Part shown: positions 12,999 to 21,675 of the stretch, one piece after another
Position numbering within the stretch: position 1 is the first letter of the stretch
How the letters are laid out: every line of letters starts with the position of its first letter
NCBI GenBank assembly: GCA_039815415.1
Contig: JBCBZH010000029.1
Location: 1-24,622 of the forward strand
Source of the DNA: JBCBZH01 sp039815415
GTDB taxonomy: Bacteria > Bacteroidota > Rhodothermia > Rhodothermales > Rubricoccaceae
Direction: 5' to 3'
Length of the DNA stretch: 24,622 bases
Notes under the pieces: model-generated
Seen by the model: the letters and a program-made list of their open reading frames with translations, nothing else
What the model was told of the DNA's origin: nothing
Database searches by the model: none
Position numbers and translations under genes: made by a program

Positions 12999-14494
12999 GC
13001 CTCACCGCCACTGGGGGCGGTCTCTGGGGTTCCAGGGTAGCCTTGAGCCTCACGCTTCTCGGCATCGGTCAGCCAGTCGGACGCCTTGAGCGTTTGCGCC
13101 AGCTCGAGCGCGTTGGTTCGAAGTGCAGGGATCTCGGTAGGATCGGCCCAGAGCACGAGCCCGTCGCCAACGAGTGGGACCACGCCCTCGTTCAATCCAG
13201 AGAGCAGCCACGCCAGGTCCGGGAGTGCAGCCTCTGTGTAGAGCCGGGCCATGGCTGTCTGCTGGTTGTTGTAGGTCGAGTACTCGCCCACGCCTTGGAG
13301 GATGGGGTCGACGCCTGCGCCAGTGGAGATGCGACGGAAGGCGTCTTTGACGACCGCTCCCCAGTCCATGTCACGGGGGCTAAGCGAGATCTGGTTCCAG
13401 ACGATGTCGCCGTCGGTCCAGGCCTTCCCGGCTTCTTCGGGACCGCTGCGGCGATCGGCGTCGGCCTGGACACGCTCGCGCTGGCGGCCTCCAATGGCGC
13501 GACCATCGCGGCGGGAGAGCACGCCCGATGGCTTGGCGCCGTTCTTGATCAGCGAGCCGTTCCATCGGGCAGCCATGAGATAGATCTGGGTCCAGATCCA
13601 GAGCGATCGCAAGTGGCTGCGCCCGCGCAGGTGGCAGAGTGGATCGAGATCCTTGATGTGGACGAACGTGTCTGGGGCGAGCGCCGCCCGGTCGCCGCGA
13701 TCTTCCTTGCGCTGGCGACGCGCACCGGCGGAGCGGCTCTGGTCATAGCCCGCCAGCTCGGTGCCGTCGGCGCTGAGCACGACGGTGACGGTAGAGGGGT
13801 CCTCGACGAGGTAGAGCTCCGGTGCGAGCTGACGGCCCAGCTGGCGAGCAATGTCGGAGCCTGCGGTCACCGGGCGTGCGAACACCTCGCCCCAGGCCAC
13901 GCGCTGCATCACGACCGCGTCCAAGAGCTGCGCCCAGGTGGTCGTCGTGAGAGGATTGGGACGCGCCAGCATGTCCAGGAGCGGATGCTCGTCGATCGGC
14001 TCCAGGTCTCCCGACTCGTGCATCTGGCGCATAGCAACCGCATGGGCGAGTGCCCCGTGGGGATCGGCCTGGCCGAGCGAGTGCGTATTGGCATCGAGCT
14101 GGCGAACCGCTTGTCCAGGTGATAGCGCCCCATTGGAGGCCTGCCACCGGACGAGGCGCGCGCGAGCGGACGACCGGGAGCGTTTGACACGCGAGAGGCG
14201 GATGGGGACCTGGCTGGCGGCGCGGGCGCGGATGCGGATGCCGACGTCGAGCGGGTCACACTCGCAGATGCGGTTCGCCGCGTCGCGGAACGTGTGCGGC
14301 CCCCGGAAGTGGCCGCTGGTGCCCGCGAGCGCCTGGCGCACCAGCTCGGCGAGCGAGTCGGACGTGAAGGTCTGGCCGGTGGGCTCTGTAGCCATAGCCT
14401 GCGGCGTCGCAGGGGGCAATGGCTCATTGCCAGCCGTTTCGGCAATGTGGAGGTCGGCAGGGGTCGGTCCCCAGAGGCGGTCGAAGAACGTCAT
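12995..14494 (-). CDS. HK97-type portal protein
   Basis: The 499-residue product has portal length and position, directly after the large terminase (36-nt gap) and before the head protease. Portals form the dodecameric ring at the DNA entry vertex. Typical elements are the clip/wing region (DEHPLLDMLARPNPLTTTTW, QLLDAVVMQRVAWGEVFARP), APDTFVHIKDLDPLCHLRG with SHLRSLW (the 'spots' helix), NGSLIKNGAKPSGVLS, and FRRISTGAGVDPILQGVGEY with STYNNQQTAMARLYTEA near the end, all of which are hallmarks of HK97-type portals. The start ATG 14494 gives a disordered polar N-terminus. Four AGCTGGCG copies fall in this gene. Confidence 0.85.
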   Translation of the reverse strand: MTFFDRLWGPTPADLHIAETAGNEPLPPATPQAMATEPTGQTFTSDSLAELVRQALAGTSGHFRGPHTFRDAANRICECDPLDVGIRIRARAASQVPIRLSRVKRSRSSARARLVRWQASNGALSPGQAVRQLDANTHSLGQADPHGALAHAVAMRQMHESGDLEPIDEHPLLDMLARPNPLTTTTWAQLLDAVVMQRVAWGEVFARPVTAGSDIARQLGRQLAPELYLVEDPSTVTVVLSADGTELAGYDQSRSAGARRQRKEDRGDRAALAPDTFVHIKDLDPLCHLRGRSHLRSLWIWTQIYLMAARWNGSLIKNGAKPSGVLSRRDGRAIGGRQRERVQADADRRSGPEEAGKAWTDGDIVWNQISLSPRDMDWGAVVKDAFRRISTGAGVDPILQGVGEYSTYNNQQTAMARLYTEAALPDLAWLLSGLNEGVVPLVGDGLVLWADPTEIPALRTNALELAQTLKASDWLTDAEKREAQGYPGTPETAPSGGEA

Positions 14495-14530
14495 GATGCG
14501 CGGGCCGAGTTCGGATCGGCAGAGAAGGGG

Positions 14531-16042
14531 CTAGTCCCAGTCGGTGACGATGACGCCCGGAGGCAGCTCGTCGGTGTCGTTCCAGTCGTCGATGATGGTG
14601 CTTTGACCTTTCGGCGGTCTCACCAGCTGCGCGAAGCCGTCCGAGGCGCCGTCGATCTGGTCGTCGTAGGTCCCGAAGGGGAACTGTCGGGCCTCCTCGA
14701 TGAAGTCAGCAGCGGCTTGCCGTCCCTCCTCGGTGCCTCCCGTCACGACGCGCACATTGCCCGCGTTGACCTGTGCGGCCAGAGGCTCAGCGCGAAGCGA
14801 CTTCTTTCCACTCACCGGCTCGGCGACCACGGCAAAGCCCGCCAGCAGGCTCACAAGCGTCTGGGCGGCTTCCTTGCCTGCCGCACCTGGATCCTGCGGA
14901 ACGCGGATAAGCACCTCTACCCCATCTAGCTCGGCGCGCTGGCGAATCCGACGGTTGCGCTCGGCAGGCTCACAGCGAAAGCGTAGCGGCTCGATGTAGA
15001 AGATGCCGTCGGCGTCAGGCCCCGTGATCTTAGGGCCGGAGGTCCAGTCACCAGCGTTCTCGGTTGCTGCCAGGTCCCAGCCGCGGCAGGCAGGGAGCCC
15101 AACAGGGGCATGGTCCACCAGCTCGAGCATCGACACCTTGAAGAGCGACCCCTCGCGCGGCGTCGGGTTGCCCTGGAAGAGCGCCTCGAACGAGCGCCCC
15201 ATCGTGCGCTGGAGCTTGAGCAGAAACGACCTCGGCTTCTCCTCTGGCCACAGGGCCTCGCCCTCCACTCGTCCCAGCGGATCCGAGCCGTCCGGCCCCG
15301 CCAGCGCGGGCATGTTGATGAAGGTCCAGTCTTCGGGCTGGCGAGTCTGCAGGCGCCCGATCAGGTCGTCTTCGTGCCAGCGGGTGGCGATGATGACGGC
15401 CCGCGTCCGGGGCCAGAAGCGCTGCTCGATCGATGTCGTCCACCAGTCCCAGACGTTGTCCCGGATCACCTCCGAGCGCGCCTCCGCCTCGTTTTTGATC
15501 GGGTCGTCGCAGATGAGAAGGCTGATGGGGTTGACCCCGGTGGGAGCGGCGCCGGTGCCGCGGCAGACAAGGCGGGTTCCATTCGCGAACTCCCACTCGT
15601 CGAGGGCGGTGGCCGTGGACGCCAACTCGCCCCTTTCTCGCGCCAGCTCCCGGGCTGGATAGCTCAGGTGCTTCTCGGCAAAGCGCTGCGAGTAGCCCGT
15701 CAGCACGATGCTGTCGCCGGGGTACTGGCGAGACCAGTAGATGGGCAGTCGCCGGGTGACGGTATCAGACTTGGCGTGACCCGGCGGCATCGAGATGCAC
15801 ACGCGCTGCATGGGCTTCCCGTCGTCGTCCACGCCGTCAATGAGCTGCTGGACGATGCCACAGAGATGCGCGATGTGCTGGGGCACACCCCACTGACTGG
15901 GAATGGTCGTTCGGTACCACTCGCCGTAGGGCGGCAAAGGTGCGGTGTCCGGTTGAGTGCGGGTACGACGGGGCTGGCGGCGCGCGGCCGTGCGAAACTG
16001 GCGGTCGAGGCGCTGCAGAGAGCGAACGGCAGGTGGGATCAT
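14531..16042 (-). CDS. terL: Terminase large subunit (packaging ATPase-nuclease)
   Basis: The 503-residue product is a complete TerL motor, which pumps and cuts phage DNA at the portal. Walker A is SMPPGHAKS (84-92), Walker B SLLICDD (174-180), and the coupling motif is IATRWHEDDL (218-227). The RNase H-like nuclease follows with GWDLAAT (D323) and a late acidic site in TYDDQIDGASDGF. All motor and nuclease residues that I can locate are present. Start ATG 16042 overlaps the small-subunit stop (ATGA). Together with the HTH-containing small subunit it forms a normal terminase pair. The packaging strategy (cos or pac) cannot be told. Confidence 0.9.
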   Translation of the reverse strand: MIPPAVRSLQRLDRQFRTAARRQPRRTRTQPDTAPLPPYGEWYRTTIPSQWGVPQHIAHLCGIVQQLIDGVDDDGKPMQRVCISMPPGHAKSDTVTRRLPIYWSRQYPGDSIVLTGYSQRFAEKHLSYPARELARERGELASTATALDEWEFANGTRLVCRGTGAAPTGVNPISLLICDDPIKNEAEARSEVIRDNVWDWWTTSIEQRFWPRTRAVIIATRWHEDDLIGRLQTRQPEDWTFINMPALAGPDGSDPLGRVEGEALWPEEKPRSFLLKLQRTMGRSFEALFQGNPTPREGSLFKVSMLELVDHAPVGLPACRGWDLAATENAGDWTSGPKITGPDADGIFYIEPLRFRCEPAERNRRIRQRAELDGVEVLIRVPQDPGAAGKEAAQTLVSLLAGFAVVAEPVSGKKSLRAEPLAAQVNAGNVRVVTGGTEEGRQAAADFIEEARQFPFGTYDDQIDGASDGFAQLVRPPKGQSTIIDDWNDTDELPPGVIVTDWD

Positions 16043-16482
16043 GTCTCCACCTCCGCCTCAGCGTGGTCTCGTTCTCCGCCAAAGAGGCTTGCGATGTACT
16101 GGAGCGCCGCAGCATGGCCCAGCAGCGTGGCCACGTGGTCGTTGACTGCGCGGATGGACTCCGGGTTAGCGGCGTTGATCTCACGTGCCTTCTCGACGAT
16201 GATGTCCGAGGCCTTGCGGACCTGCCCTTCGATGTAGGCGGCGAACGAGCTGGCGCGCTCGTCGGTCGCAGCCTCCTCGTTGCCGGTGGCTTCCTGGATC
16301 GCTGCGCTGTATCGGCGGAAAACAGCGGAAAGTTCGGACTCTGGATCGCGTGCTCGCTCTCTCCAATTCCGAAGGCTTCGCGCCGTGCAGCAGTAGCGTT
16401 CGCAGGCGGCCTCGTCTCCGTGGACTGCGGCGTGCAAGAGCGCTTCGGCGCGGTCGGTATTGGTAGGGCGACGCTTTGGCAT
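16039..16482 (-). CDS. terS: Terminase small subunit
   Basis: ATG 16482 gives 147 residues (MPKRRPTNTDRAEALLHAAV). The N-terminus holds a helix-turn-helix-like segment, GDEAACERYCCTARSLRNWRERAR, typical of small terminase subunits that bind the packaging-initiation site. The remainder is helical (FRRYSAAIQEATGNEEAATD, SDIIVEKAREINAANPESIR), suiting the oligomerisation domain. The gene ends overlapping terL. A frame to 16548 would add 22 residues with no helical character and is less likely. Confidence 0.75.
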   Translation of the reverse strand: MPKRRPTNTDRAEALLHAAVHGDEAACERYCCTARSLRNWRERARDPESELSAVFRRYSAAIQEATGNEEAATDERASSFAAYIEGQVRKASDIIVEKAREINAANPESIRAVNDHVATLLGHAAALQYIASLFGGERDHAEAEVET

Positions 16483-16514
16483 CTCAGTCTGGTCCGCCGA
16501 ATCCTGACGTAGTG

Positions 16515-17348
16515 TTAGAGACCAAGGGTGAGGGAAGCCGACTGGCACGAGCGGCTAGCGGTCGCCACGCCTGCAATGGGGAGCGTGCCGAGGAGCGGCA
16601 GCCGAAGCCGGAGTGGAGCGGCAACCGTGATCGCGGCGTCGAGGCGACGCGCGAACGGCTCGTAGGGAATCGCGAACTGAGGCGGGATGTGGGTCTGGCC
16701 CAGTCCGAGGTAAAGGCCGGGGCCGGAGTCAGCCGGGAGTCCCGATCGTGCAAGCGTCTCCACGTGCGGTCGCAGGGCTTCTGCTCGGGCACGGTGCAGG
16801 TCGCGCTCGGAGCGGAGGCTCTCCGCCAGCTCGGAGCACGTCTCGAGCTGTTGAGCCTGTGCGTCTACCTCGGCCTGGTAGGCGGCAAGCGCGCGCTCAG
16901 TCGAGTCTGCCAGAGCGCCGCAGGCCTGCGCCAGCTCGTCGCATGGGTCGGAATCTGGTGAATCCACGATCGTCACATCTGTAACAACCGGATCGCGAGC
17001 GTCTGAGCGGGCCGCGTTCGGAATCGCTACGGGCTGGCGGACGAGCATTGCCAGCTCGCGAACCTGAGCCGCCAGCGCGAGGGTTGGTGCTGCGAGGGCT
17101 TCGCGGTCCTGTCGGCGCTCCGCAGTGGCCTGAGCATCGGCTTCGAGCTGGCGTTCGAGGTCTGCTGTACGGACCGAGTCCACGGCTGCTCGGACGAGCT
17201 GTGCGACGTCGTCTCGGAGCGTTTGTGCTGCCGCATCTGCGGCTTCCCGATCGCGTGTGCGCTGGCAGCCGTTGAGGAGCGAGCTGACGATCGCAGCCAG
17301 AAGGACGACGCCTGCGATGAGAATGACGGTGCGGAGGGTGTCAGTCAT
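16515..17348 (-). CDS. Membrane-anchored coiled-coil protein (spanin-like or structural)
   Basis: ATG 17348 lies one base after the upstream stop and gives 277 residues. The longer frame to 17711 overlaps the fibre gene in another frame and is rejected. The N-terminus has one strong membrane segment (VILIAGVVLLAAIVSSLLNG) ending in Cys; LLNGC is a poor lipobox. A long charged helical region follows (about 25-110 and 135-190), rich in Ala, Gln and Glu, then a C-terminus of short hydrophobic strands (LGLGQTHIPPQF, APLRLRLPLLGTLPIAGVAT). Inner-membrane spanins have one N-terminal segment plus coiled coil, but are usually shorter and beside the lysin. Placement just before terS leaves the role open. 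Confidence 0.5.
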   Translation of the reverse strand: MTDTLRTVILIAGVVLLAAIVSSLLNGCQRTRDREAADAAAQTLRDDVAQLVRAAVDSVRTADLERQLEADAQATAERRQDREALAAPTLALAAQVRELAMLVRQPVAIPNAARSDARDPVVTDVTIVDSPDSDPCDELAQACGALADSTERALAAYQAEVDAQAQQLETCSELAESLRSERDLHRARAEALRPHVETLARSGLPADSGPGLYLGLGQTHIPPQFAIPYEPFARRLDAAITVAAPLRLRLPLLGTLPIAGVATASRSCQSASLTLGL

Positions 17349-17349
17349 C

Positions 17350-17988
17350 TCAGGCGAGGCGTTCGACGGTGAGAAACGTGTCGCCGATGACGGTGTAGGC
17401 GGTACCGGCCGCAGCCTCACGGCGGGAGAGCATCGTGATCCTGTCGGCCGCTGCGAGGTCCTCAACGATGGACAGGGTGGCCCCGCCAACGTTGTGAGCT
17501 GAGGCATCTCGGATGTAGCCGGACACGCCCACGCCGTCGAGCTTGGTGCCGTTCTTGGCCGCCATGCAGTGGACACTGACGCGAGCTGAGGTTGCCCGCA
17601 CGGGGAGGCACACGGTGATGCGGTAGGTACCCGCCTCGGCGACAGTGATCTCGTTGTCCGAGTCGGTTGCGGTAAAGCCCGTCCCGATGTGAGCCGCCGT
17701 GCCCAGCTCAACCTTCGTGTTGGAGGTTGTGTTGACGCTGGTGGGGTTGCCGCTTGTGGTGACGGACGTGGTACTCGATAGGGCGTCTTCGTAGGTGCAT
17801 CCGGCCGCAGCCCTCAGGGTCGCATAGGCATACACGCTCTGCGCGTTCTGCGGATAGGCCACCACCGTCCCCTGGTCGTTGGTCACGAACTGGTCGTAGC
17901 CCTGCCCCACGCGGACGTAGTAGACCGAGTTGGCTTCCAGGGTGCCTGGCAGCGCAGAGACAACCTTATGGTGCTGGACGGCGGCCAT
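17350..17988 (-). CDS. Fibre-like protein with shared N-terminal anchor and jelly-roll head
   Basis: The 212-residue product opens HHKVVSALPGTLEANSVYYV, which recurs in the preceding gene's product (FHKVSSLPGTLAADAFYFV). The rest differs: the C-terminus (HIGTGFTATDSDNEITVAEAGTYRI, then SARVSVHCMAAKNGTKLDG) reads as a TNF/C1q-like jelly-roll, a common receptor-binding head of phage fibres. A shared N-terminal anchor with different C-termini is the usual layout of adapter-linked fibre sets. ATG 17988 follows the upstream stop by one base. Unlike usual, the fibre genes lie before the terminase, not after the baseplate. Confidence 0.6.
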   Translation of the reverse strand: MAAVQHHKVVSALPGTLEANSVYYVRVGQGYDQFVTNDQGTVVAYPQNAQSVYAYATLRAAAGCTYEDALSSTTSVTTSGNPTSVNTTSNTKVELGTAAHIGTGFTATDSDNEITVAEAGTYRITVCLPVRATSARVSVHCMAAKNGTKLDGVGVSGYIRDASAHNVGGATLSIVEDLAAADRITMLSRREAAAGTAYTVIGDTFLTVERLA

Positions 17989-17989
17989 G

Positions 17990-18565
17990 CTACCAGTTGA
18001 GGGTGTCCCAGTCCGAGCCGCCGCCTCCGACCGTGCTGCCGTCGTAGGTCAGGTTGCCCCCACCGTCCTCTCCAATCTTGTCGAGTGCCGCCTGGTTGGC
18101 GTGGTTGTGCCGCTTTGTGACCGCATCGTCGATGAGCGAGGGCGCACTCGTTGGCCGTCCGGTGATGTTGGCCCAGGCGAGCGAGAGGTCGAGCGACTCA
18201 TATTCGGTGAGCTTGATCCACTGGGCCTGGCCTTCGGCGTAGGCATACAGGGCAGCGCCGGAGGCGACCGTTGCATCTGCCGACGCGTCGGAGACGAGAG
18301 CGGTCACGTTGCGGGAAGGCGCCAGCGCATCGCGGGCCGCGATGTCAGCCACGACTTCGAGCAGGTTGTAATCCGCAAGCGCCGTGGTCACACGTTGGTC
18401 GGCGATGGCCTGAATCATGGCCGTGTTGCCAATCGCACGTGCCGTTGCCTCGGAGTCGGTCACGTAGGACTCGGCGCGACCGTTGGCCACGTCCTCGACG
18501 AAGTAGAACGCGTCCGCGGCGAGCGTGCCGGGGAGGCTAGAGACCTTGTGGAATTGGAGGGCCAT
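17990..18565 (-). CDS. Fibre-like protein (paralogous N-terminus)
   Basis: The 191-residue product shares its first 40 residues with its neighbour (HKV-S-LPGTL-A, then Y-V and a V-T-D/N motif). The middle is helical (ATARAIGNTAMIQAIADQRV), then strands with ALYAYAEGQAQWIKLTEYES. The C-terminus, after SLIDDAVTKRHNHANQAALD, a motif common in phage fibre stalks, ends in a Gly-rich GGGGSDWDTLNW. It starts at ATG 18565, 42 nt after the preceding gene. Whether it forms a trimeric fibre or a linker is not clear from sequence. Confidence 0.55.
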   Translation of the reverse strand: MALQFHKVSSLPGTLAADAFYFVEDVANGRAESYVTDSEATARAIGNTAMIQAIADQRVTTALADYNLLEVVADIAARDALAPSRNVTALVSDASADATVASGAALYAYAEGQAQWIKLTEYESLDLSLAWANITGRPTSAPSLIDDAVTKRHNHANQAALDKIGEDGGGNLTYDGSTVGGGGSDWDTLNW

Positions 18566-18607
18566 GATGGTGTCCGTGGAGACGGGTTGGGGGGTACCAG
18601 TCGGGGG

Positions 18608-18829
18608 TTACCAATCGGTTGTGCGCCAGTCCATCGAGGCGTCTGCCTCTTCCTGCGCGATGTCTCGAGCCTCCGAGGCGCCAATGCCCTGACCGAGCAC
18701 AGCAGGTGCTGGCGGAGCCACCACGGTCTCGGTCCCAGCAACGGGCGGGCTGGCGATGACGGGTCCGCCGACCGGAGCCGGAGGAACCACGACCGGTGTG
18801 AGATCCGACGATGGGGTGGGAACGAGCAT
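18608..18829 (-). CDS. Small Pro/Val-rich linker protein
   Basis: The 73-residue product is low-complexity (PVVVPPAPVGGPVIASPPVA) and then helical (GASEARDIAQEEADASMDW). It ends DWRTTDW, echoing the DWDTLNW end of the neighbouring fibre-like protein, so both may end in a shared docking motif. ATG 18829 follows the previous stop by 6 nt. It probably belongs to the fibre cluster. Confidence 0.45.
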   Translation of the reverse strand: MLVPTPSSDLTPVVVPPAPVGGPVIASPPVAGTETVVAPPAPAVLGQGIGASEARDIAQEEADASMDWRTTDW

Positions 18830-18835
18830 GTGCGA

Positions 18836-19228
18836 TCAGCGGGCTACGTCACGCTCGACGGGGATGATGTGGCGGAGCACCGTTCGGCGCACGCCTCCTG
18901 CAACGACCTCCACCTCCGCGACCAGCTGGTGTGTGGATCGAGGCACACGTCTCCACTCGTCATCCCCGAACGCGACCGGCCCAACGCGGTAGGCGGTTTC
19001 TCCTTCGAGTTCGGTCCCGACCAACTCGGGGTCTGCGGTCGCGTCGGCGACAGGCAGCGGGGTGTCGTCCGAGGTCGAGCGGTCCAGTACGACCATGCCG
19101 TCGACCGACGTGAGGCAGACGACCAGGCGGGCCGACGTGGGGACGGTACCCGGAAGGGCGTAATCAAGCGAAAGACCGTCGCCATGAGGCGCGGCCTCGG
19201 CTTCGGTGATGGTGCTGTAGCGGGGCAT
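18836..19228 (-). CDS. Beta-rich structural protein of the fibre cluster
   Basis: The 130-residue product starts at ATG 19228, two bases after the fusion gene's stop. It reads as a beta-sandwich: SARLVVCLTSVDGMVVLDRS, TAYRVGPVAFGDDEWRRVPR, THQLVAEVEVVAGGVRRTVL. This pattern is like N-terminal baseplate-binding domains of upper-baseplate or fibre proteins (BppU type), but the match is weak. The family is not recognised with certainty. It sits in a block of five non-lytic genes that most likely build the host-binding apparatus. Confidence 0.45.
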   Translation of the reverse strand: MPRYSTITEAEAAPHGDGLSLDYALPGTVPTSARLVVCLTSVDGMVVLDRSTSDDTPLPVADATADPELVGTELEGETAYRVGPVAFGDDEWRRVPRSTHQLVAEVEVVAGGVRRTVLRHIIPVERDVAR

Positions 19229-19230
19229 GG

Positions 19231-21372
19231 TCAGCGGGCCCTCGATCCAGCGATAGCAGCGATGGCGTCGAGGTCAGCCTGCGCGTCATCCAGGTCTTCC
19301 ACCAGCTCGGTGACGCGGGCCTCAATGGTGGCGATCTGTAGCAGAGCTGTGTCCAGCGCGATTTGACGCGACAGGCTGAGCGCGCGCTCGTCCGTAAGCA
19401 GGATGAGTGTGAGCGCTAGCTCGTCGCGCACCTGGACAAGGGTGGCCCGCTCGGTCGCCAGCTGGTTGGTAAGGTCCTCGATCTGAGCCTCGAGCTGGCG
19501 AATGCGCGCGTCCGTCGGATCCTCTGGCGATGGAACATCGCCAGGGATGTTTGGCGGGGGGGTGACGAGCGAATCGGCCGGATCCACGAACGAGAGGCCC
19601 GAGACCTCGAGCTGGCCGGTGCGACTGGCCGGGCTGGCGACTGCGAACGCTGTGGAGTCTGGCGCCAGGAGGCGGATGTCACTCAGAGTGACAGGTCCAG
19701 CCTCGCGGAGCGTCAGCAGGCGATTCGACTCGGTGTAGACCGTCGCATCGGAGAGCGTGAACACATGGTCTCCGATCTCTGACCATCCGGAATAGTTGGG
19801 GTCGTTCCAGGGAGGCACGTACGGAACCGTGGGGTTGTACTCGGGCCGGTCCACAGGGCGGACGTGCGCCAGGAACGCGCTCGATCCCGAGCCGCCGTCG
19901 GCTCGGCGCAGGTCGGCATAGAGCCGTTCAATCGTGACGGAGCCCTGGCCCTGGCGACTGTCGATGATGTCCCGCCCGGTGCGTCCGGAGGGGTTCTGCG
20001 CCAGCTCGTGGATGACGATGTTGCGGTACACGCTCGGCGCGTTCGCCTCGCCGCCGCGTCCCTGTCCGGCGAGGATCGCATGGGTCCATGCGTATCCCGA
20101 CAGCGTCAGGTGCTCCCAGGTGCCCTCTGCGGCATACAGCAGATGGTTATAAAGGGCATTGCGGAGGAGGATCGTGTCGGCCGTGAACTGGGCATGGTGA
20201 TCACCGAGAACCGAGGTGGCTGCCCAGTCATGGAGGTAGAGCCCAGAGAGCGTGATGAAGCGGCCCGGTGCAGAATCGCTGCCTGGAACGATGAGCCCAC
20301 CATGGCGCCCGAACGCGAGTGCGGTGTGACATGGAGCGTTGCGAAGGCAGGACTCGGCCTGGGCCCGGTTTACGCTCGCCAGCTCGTCCGCCGTCGCGTT
20401 TCCATCAAGGACCAGGTTTCGGACCGTGGCGGTCACGGCTCGGGAGGCGTGGAACACGGTCGTCCGCTCCTGGTCGAGGACGCGTCGGACGCGCTGGATG
20501 TCTGTCAGGGCCGAATCCGGAAGGGCGAATGCAAACGCCTGGCCGTCGATGACTCGGAGTGTCGTCGAGGGCAGGCCCATGCTTGCAGCCGGGACCACAG
20601 GGCGGAAGGCGACGCCGTAGCGATCGACGTGGGTGGGCCCCAGGACCGCGCCACCGGCTCCCGCGATCTCACCACCATCGGGCACGAGGATGGGCCCCAC
20701 GATGCCGAAGGTGTCGGCGGGTGGTGCGAAGCGGTTCGTCAGGCGCAGACACCAGTTGATGTGGGGGGCGACATCGAGGTCGGGGTCTGCAGGGGGCGAA
20801 CACAGATCTGCGAGATCCCGGCCTGTGGGCGTGACGGTGGCGCTCCACGTGGCGCGTCGTCCGAATGCGATTTCGAGCTGGCGGACGGGTAGCGCCTGAG
20901 CATCGGGGCCGAAGGTGAGACGGGGGCCCCGATCCAGCCTATCGAACCACGCGACGCCGTGGAGTCGCATGCCGGAGATCACCAGCTCGTCGGAGCCGTC
21001 GTTGGGATGGACCGTGACGGTAGCATCGGCGGGGTGTTCGGCTCCGGCGATGGAAAGCGGTTGCGTGATGGGCCGCGGTTGAGCGGCTACCGCGGACGCC
21101 AATAGCAGAACCGAGAGGGCTCCTATTCCATGTGGCCAGCTACGGTGCTGGCGACTCTCGGTTGAGGCCGGAGGCCTGCGATTGCGGACGAGGTAGCCCG
21201 CCGAGAACACGAGGAGTGATACCAGGAAAGGCTCCGTCGTGTCCGGCAGGTCACGCGCGGGCCACACTTGCTCGAGGACGTCCACGAGGAAGCTTCCCGC
21301 GAGCGCAGCGACGGCAGAGGCGGTGACCTTTCGGGTGGGCGCGTTGGTGGGCTGATCGAGAAGGTCGGGCAT
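19231..21372 (-). CDS. Holin-like domain fused to secreted beta-helix and coiled coil
   Basis: This 713-residue product has three parts. Residues 1-70 contain two membrane segments (VTASAVAALAGSFLVDVLEQ, then FLVSLLVFSAGYLV) like small phage holins. About 78-97 is a third hydrophobic stretch with a signal-peptide look (GIGALSVLLLASAVAAQ). Then come 480 residues rich in short strands with Asn/Gly turns and L-x-L-x-x-L repeats (VTLSDIRLLAPDSTAF, FITLSGLYLHDWAATS), a right-handed beta-helix as in tailspikes and polysaccharide lyases. The last 115 residues are a coiled coil (RIRQLEAQIEDLTNQLATER). Two fused genes, a holin and a tailspike-like secreted protein, are suggested. The start of the second part has no obvious start codon. 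Confidence 0.55.
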   Translation of the reverse strand: MPDLLDQPTNAPTRKVTASAVAALAGSFLVDVLEQVWPARDLPDTTEPFLVSLLVFSAGYLVRNRRPPASTESRQHRSWPHGIGALSVLLLASAVAAQPRPITQPLSIAGAEHPADATVTVHPNDGSDELVISGMRLHGVAWFDRLDRGPRLTFGPDAQALPVRQLEIAFGRRATWSATVTPTGRDLADLCSPPADPDLDVAPHINWCLRLTNRFAPPADTFGIVGPILVPDGGEIAGAGGAVLGPTHVDRYGVAFRPVVPAASMGLPSTTLRVIDGQAFAFALPDSALTDIQRVRRVLDQERTTVFHASRAVTATVRNLVLDGNATADELASVNRAQAESCLRNAPCHTALAFGRHGGLIVPGSDSAPGRFITLSGLYLHDWAATSVLGDHHAQFTADTILLRNALYNHLLYAAEGTWEHLTLSGYAWTHAILAGQGRGGEANAPSVYRNIVIHELAQNPSGRTGRDIIDSRQGQGSVTIERLYADLRRADGGSGSSAFLAHVRPVDRPEYNPTVPYVPPWNDPNYSGWSEIGDHVFTLSDATVYTESNRLLTLREAGPVTLSDIRLLAPDSTAFAVASPASRTGQLEVSGLSFVDPADSLVTPPPNIPGDVPSPEDPTDARIRQLEAQIEDLTNQLATERATLVQVRDELALTLILLTDERALSLSRQIALDTALLQIATIEARVTELVEDLDDAQADLDAIAAIAGSRAR

Positions 21373-21390
21373 GTCGATAGTGGCGGTTGC

Positions 21391-21675
21391 TTAGAGGCAG
21401 TCCTCGATGGGCGTGTCACGGAGTCCGGCAAGCACAAGACACTCCAGGCGCTCCAAGCGCACGTCGGTGTCGCGGGTAGAGCGGGCGGTGGTGCTCTCGA
21501 GCGCGTCGAGGCGGGCGGTCGCCTCGGCGATGCCCGACTCATTGGATTGCACCCGGTCGGGAAGCACCGTCAGGCTGTGGAGCGAGAAGCCGAGAGAGAG
21601 GCCGACCGTGAGGCAGGCGACGAGGATGCCGCCGACCTTCCACCAGGAGTCGAACTTGGCCGTGAGGGTCGTCAT
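21391..21675 (-). CDS. Small membrane protein of the lysis cassette
   Basis: The 94-residue product starts at ATG 21675, overlapping the lysin stop (ATGA). One N-terminal membrane segment (VGGILVACLTVGLSLGFSLH, residues about 14-33) is followed by a coiled-coil region (IAEATARLDALESTTARSTR) and a C-terminus with two cysteines (LECLVL, IEDCL). The layout fits a single-pass holin-associated or inner spanin-like protein. Together with the lysin and the holin-like domain of the next gene it forms a lysis cassette. Confidence 0.55.
   Translation of the reverse strand: MTTLTAKFDSWWKVGGILVACLTVGLSLGFSLHSLTVLPDRVQSNESGIAEATARLDALESTTARSTRDTDVRLERLECLVLAGLRDTPIEDCL

Noticed and set aside
12758..14122. 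Plus-strand frame of 454 codons
   Set aside because: Antisense to the portal gene, with no family-like features.
16515..17711. 398-codon version of the coiled-coil gene
   Set aside because: Its first 121 residues overlap the fibre gene in another frame and are Ser/Pro/Thr/Arg-rich; the ATG at 17348 directly precedes the membrane segment.
17930..19366. Plus-strand frame of 478 codons
   Set aside because: Antisense to the fibre cluster; composition is Arg/Gly/Asp-rich as expected from antisense GC-rich codons.
19456..19500. Opposed motif pair inside the beta-helix gene as a terminator
   Set aside because: It lies within the coiled-coil coding region with no gene boundary nearby; likely chance spacing of two copies.
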